Assembly (NCBI GenBank): GCA_903867845.1
Contig: CAIPSZ010000135.1
Span: forward strand, 1 to 5,551
From: Candidatus Kerfeldbacteria bacterium
GTDB taxonomy: Bacteria; Patescibacteriota; Patescibacteriia; PEXW01
Length of the DNA: 5,551 nucleotides
Direction: 5' to 3'
Shown here: positions 4,591-5,551 of the stretch, one piece after another
Numbering within the stretch: position 1 is the first letter of the stretch
How the letters are laid out: each line of letters starts with the position of its first letter
Notes under the pieces: model-generated
Database searches by the model: none
The model's input: the letters and a program-made list of their open reading frames with translations, nothing else
Told to the model about the DNA's origin: nothing
Translations under genes and position numbers: made by a program

Positions 4591-5551
4591 TCATTGCGTC
4601 ACCTCGACCCACTGCGTGTTCGCGTACGCCCACTGGAAGAGCGCATCCGCATCGGCGAAGCGATCAGCAGACGTTGGTTCACCAAGGAGGACGAGCAAGA
4701 GGGTGTGCCCATCTTTTGCGGTTTGCAGGGCAAGGTTGTACCCCGCTTCTTGCAAGTACCCGGTTTTCCCAGCCATAACCGTGTACCCATCATGACCCAG
4801 GAGCTTATCGGTACTAATGATGTGAATTACCTTCCCGCTAGCGGTGAGGTCGTAGGTTGGACGCGTCGTTGCATCGGCAACCAATGGTGAAGTGAACGCG
4901 GCGTGCGCCAGGAGCGCCACGTCCCGAGCGGTCGCCGTGTTCTTCGGGTTCAATCCCGATGGCTCCACGAACGTGGCACTCGGTGCGCCGTGGAATGCCG
5001 CGTACAAGTTCATGCGATCAACTACGTCTGGTCCAACAATTTTCCCTAGCGCAATAGCCGCATTATTCGCCGAACTAATGAGCGTGGCGTAGAGTAGGTC
5101 GTGGTACGTCACCGTGCTCCCACTTGCTACGTTCAACCGGCTCACGGCAGTGCCGGGCTCCACGTTATTCGTTATCCCCTGCACGTTAAAATCTGGCGGG
5201 ATCGTGTACGTTGCTAGTTCATCTGGCTGCGACTGGAGAAATACCCCAACCGTCACGAGCTTGGTTAAACTCGCAAGTGGCCGGATGACGCTGGGATTAC
5301 TCTGCCAGAGTGTGTACCCAGTCGATGGATCGATGAGGATGCCAGTAGCAGCTTTCACGTTTGGCGCCGCAATACCAGTGGGAAGTTGGGGTACGGTTAC
5401 GCGGACAACTTCTGATCCGGCAACAAGTGATTGCACCGTTGGCGCTTGCTTGTGGACGAGTAGGTAGCTGTACGCAAGGCCGATGCAACCGACGACAATA
5501 CCAGTCACGATGAAGAATACCTGGTACCCCAGGATTCGCCGGAAGTTAGAC
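4591..5551 (-). CDS. D-alanyl-D-alanine carboxypeptidase (peptidase S11 / low-mass PBP), N-terminus outside window
   Basis: A serine penicillin-binding enzyme that trims the terminal D-alanine of peptidoglycan stem peptides outside the membrane. Residues are counted from the GTG at 5506-5508. The SxxK motif SLTK is at 80-83 with nucleophile Ser80. SAN at 146-148 is the SxN motif, and KTG is at 248-250. EPSGLNPKN at 182-190 with TARDVALLA is the usual S11 stretch between them. The GTG is probably not the real start: the frame stays open for 14 more codons to the window edge and reads SNFRRILGYQVFFI, giving basic residues before a hydrophobic run through about residue 18, as in a signal anchor. 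The gene is therefore recorded as partial. Little follows the catalytic domain, so the amphipathic C-terminal anchor of classic PBP5 enzymes seems absent. It is first of the visible operon. Confidence 0.9.
   Translation of the reverse strand, partial: SNFRRILGYQVFFIVTGIVVGCIGLAYSYLLVHKQAPTVQSLVAGSEVVRVTVPQLPTGIAAPNVKAATGILIDPSTGYTLWQSNPSVIRPLASLTKLVTVGVFLQSQPDELATYTIPPDFNVQGITNNVEPGTAVSRLNVASGSTVTYHDLLYATLISSANNAAIALGKIVGPDVVDRMNLYAAFHGAPSATFVEPSGLNPKNTATARDVALLAHAAFTSPLVADATTRPTYDLTASGKVIHIISTDKLLGHDGYTVMAGKTGYLQEAGYNLALQTAKDGHTLLLVLLGEPTSADRFADADALFQWAYANTQWVEVTQ

Noticed and set aside
5470..5508. Lipoprotein signal (VVGC) in the carboxypeptidase N-terminus
   Set aside because: The hydrophobic stretch continues about ten residues past the cysteine, unlike a lipobox at the end of the hydrophobic core; it fits a signal anchor better.

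Overview
This is a bacterial window in standard genetic code: TAA, TAG and TGA all end genes, and no recognised gene contains an internal TGA. It has two convergent halves. The very tight gene packing, the tpiA-fba-gap cluster with almost no Shine-Dalgarno sequences, and the large stem-loops beside the tRNA would suit a small-genome uncultured lineage such as Patescibacteria/CPR. That placement is a low-confidence inference, because no phylogenetic marker is present.

Left half, + strand (1-1900). Bases 1-251 hold no firm gene, only a 9-bp hairpin and doubtful small reading frames. A 251-residue M50-type intramembrane zinc protease follows (252-1007), closed by an intrinsic terminator. Next comes a compact unit with a near-consensus sigma70 promoter (1059-1087), a possible 31-codon frame, a 65-residue two-helix membrane protein (1198-1395) and a textbook UUCG-loop terminator. 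A tRNA-Glu(CUC) gene with its own promoter lies at 1482-1556.

Middle (1536-1900). The 3' end of the tRNA and the sequence behind it are present twice, 197 bp apart. Each copy has a nearly identical 92-bp block, then a large stem-loop at the same relative position but of unrelated sequence, then AATCGAACGGGTGC. An inverted 11-bp copy of the tRNA T-arm lies inside the first unit. The second stem-loop is followed by TTTTT and probably ends + strand transcription. The array stops three bases from the gap stop codon. It is the most unusual part of the window.

Right half, - strand (5551 to 1904). In transcription order: a penicillin-binding D-alanyl-D-alanine carboxypeptidase (N-terminus outside the window), triosephosphate isomerase, class II fructose-bisphosphate aldolase and glyceraldehyde-3-phosphate dehydrogenase. 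Gaps are 40, 2 and 14 bp, so they look like one operon. The three enzymes carry out consecutive central glycolytic steps: aldolase splits fructose-1,6-bisphosphate, TIM interconverts the two trioses, and GAPDH oxidises glyceraldehyde-3-phosphate. The TIM has altered phosphate-gripping loops.
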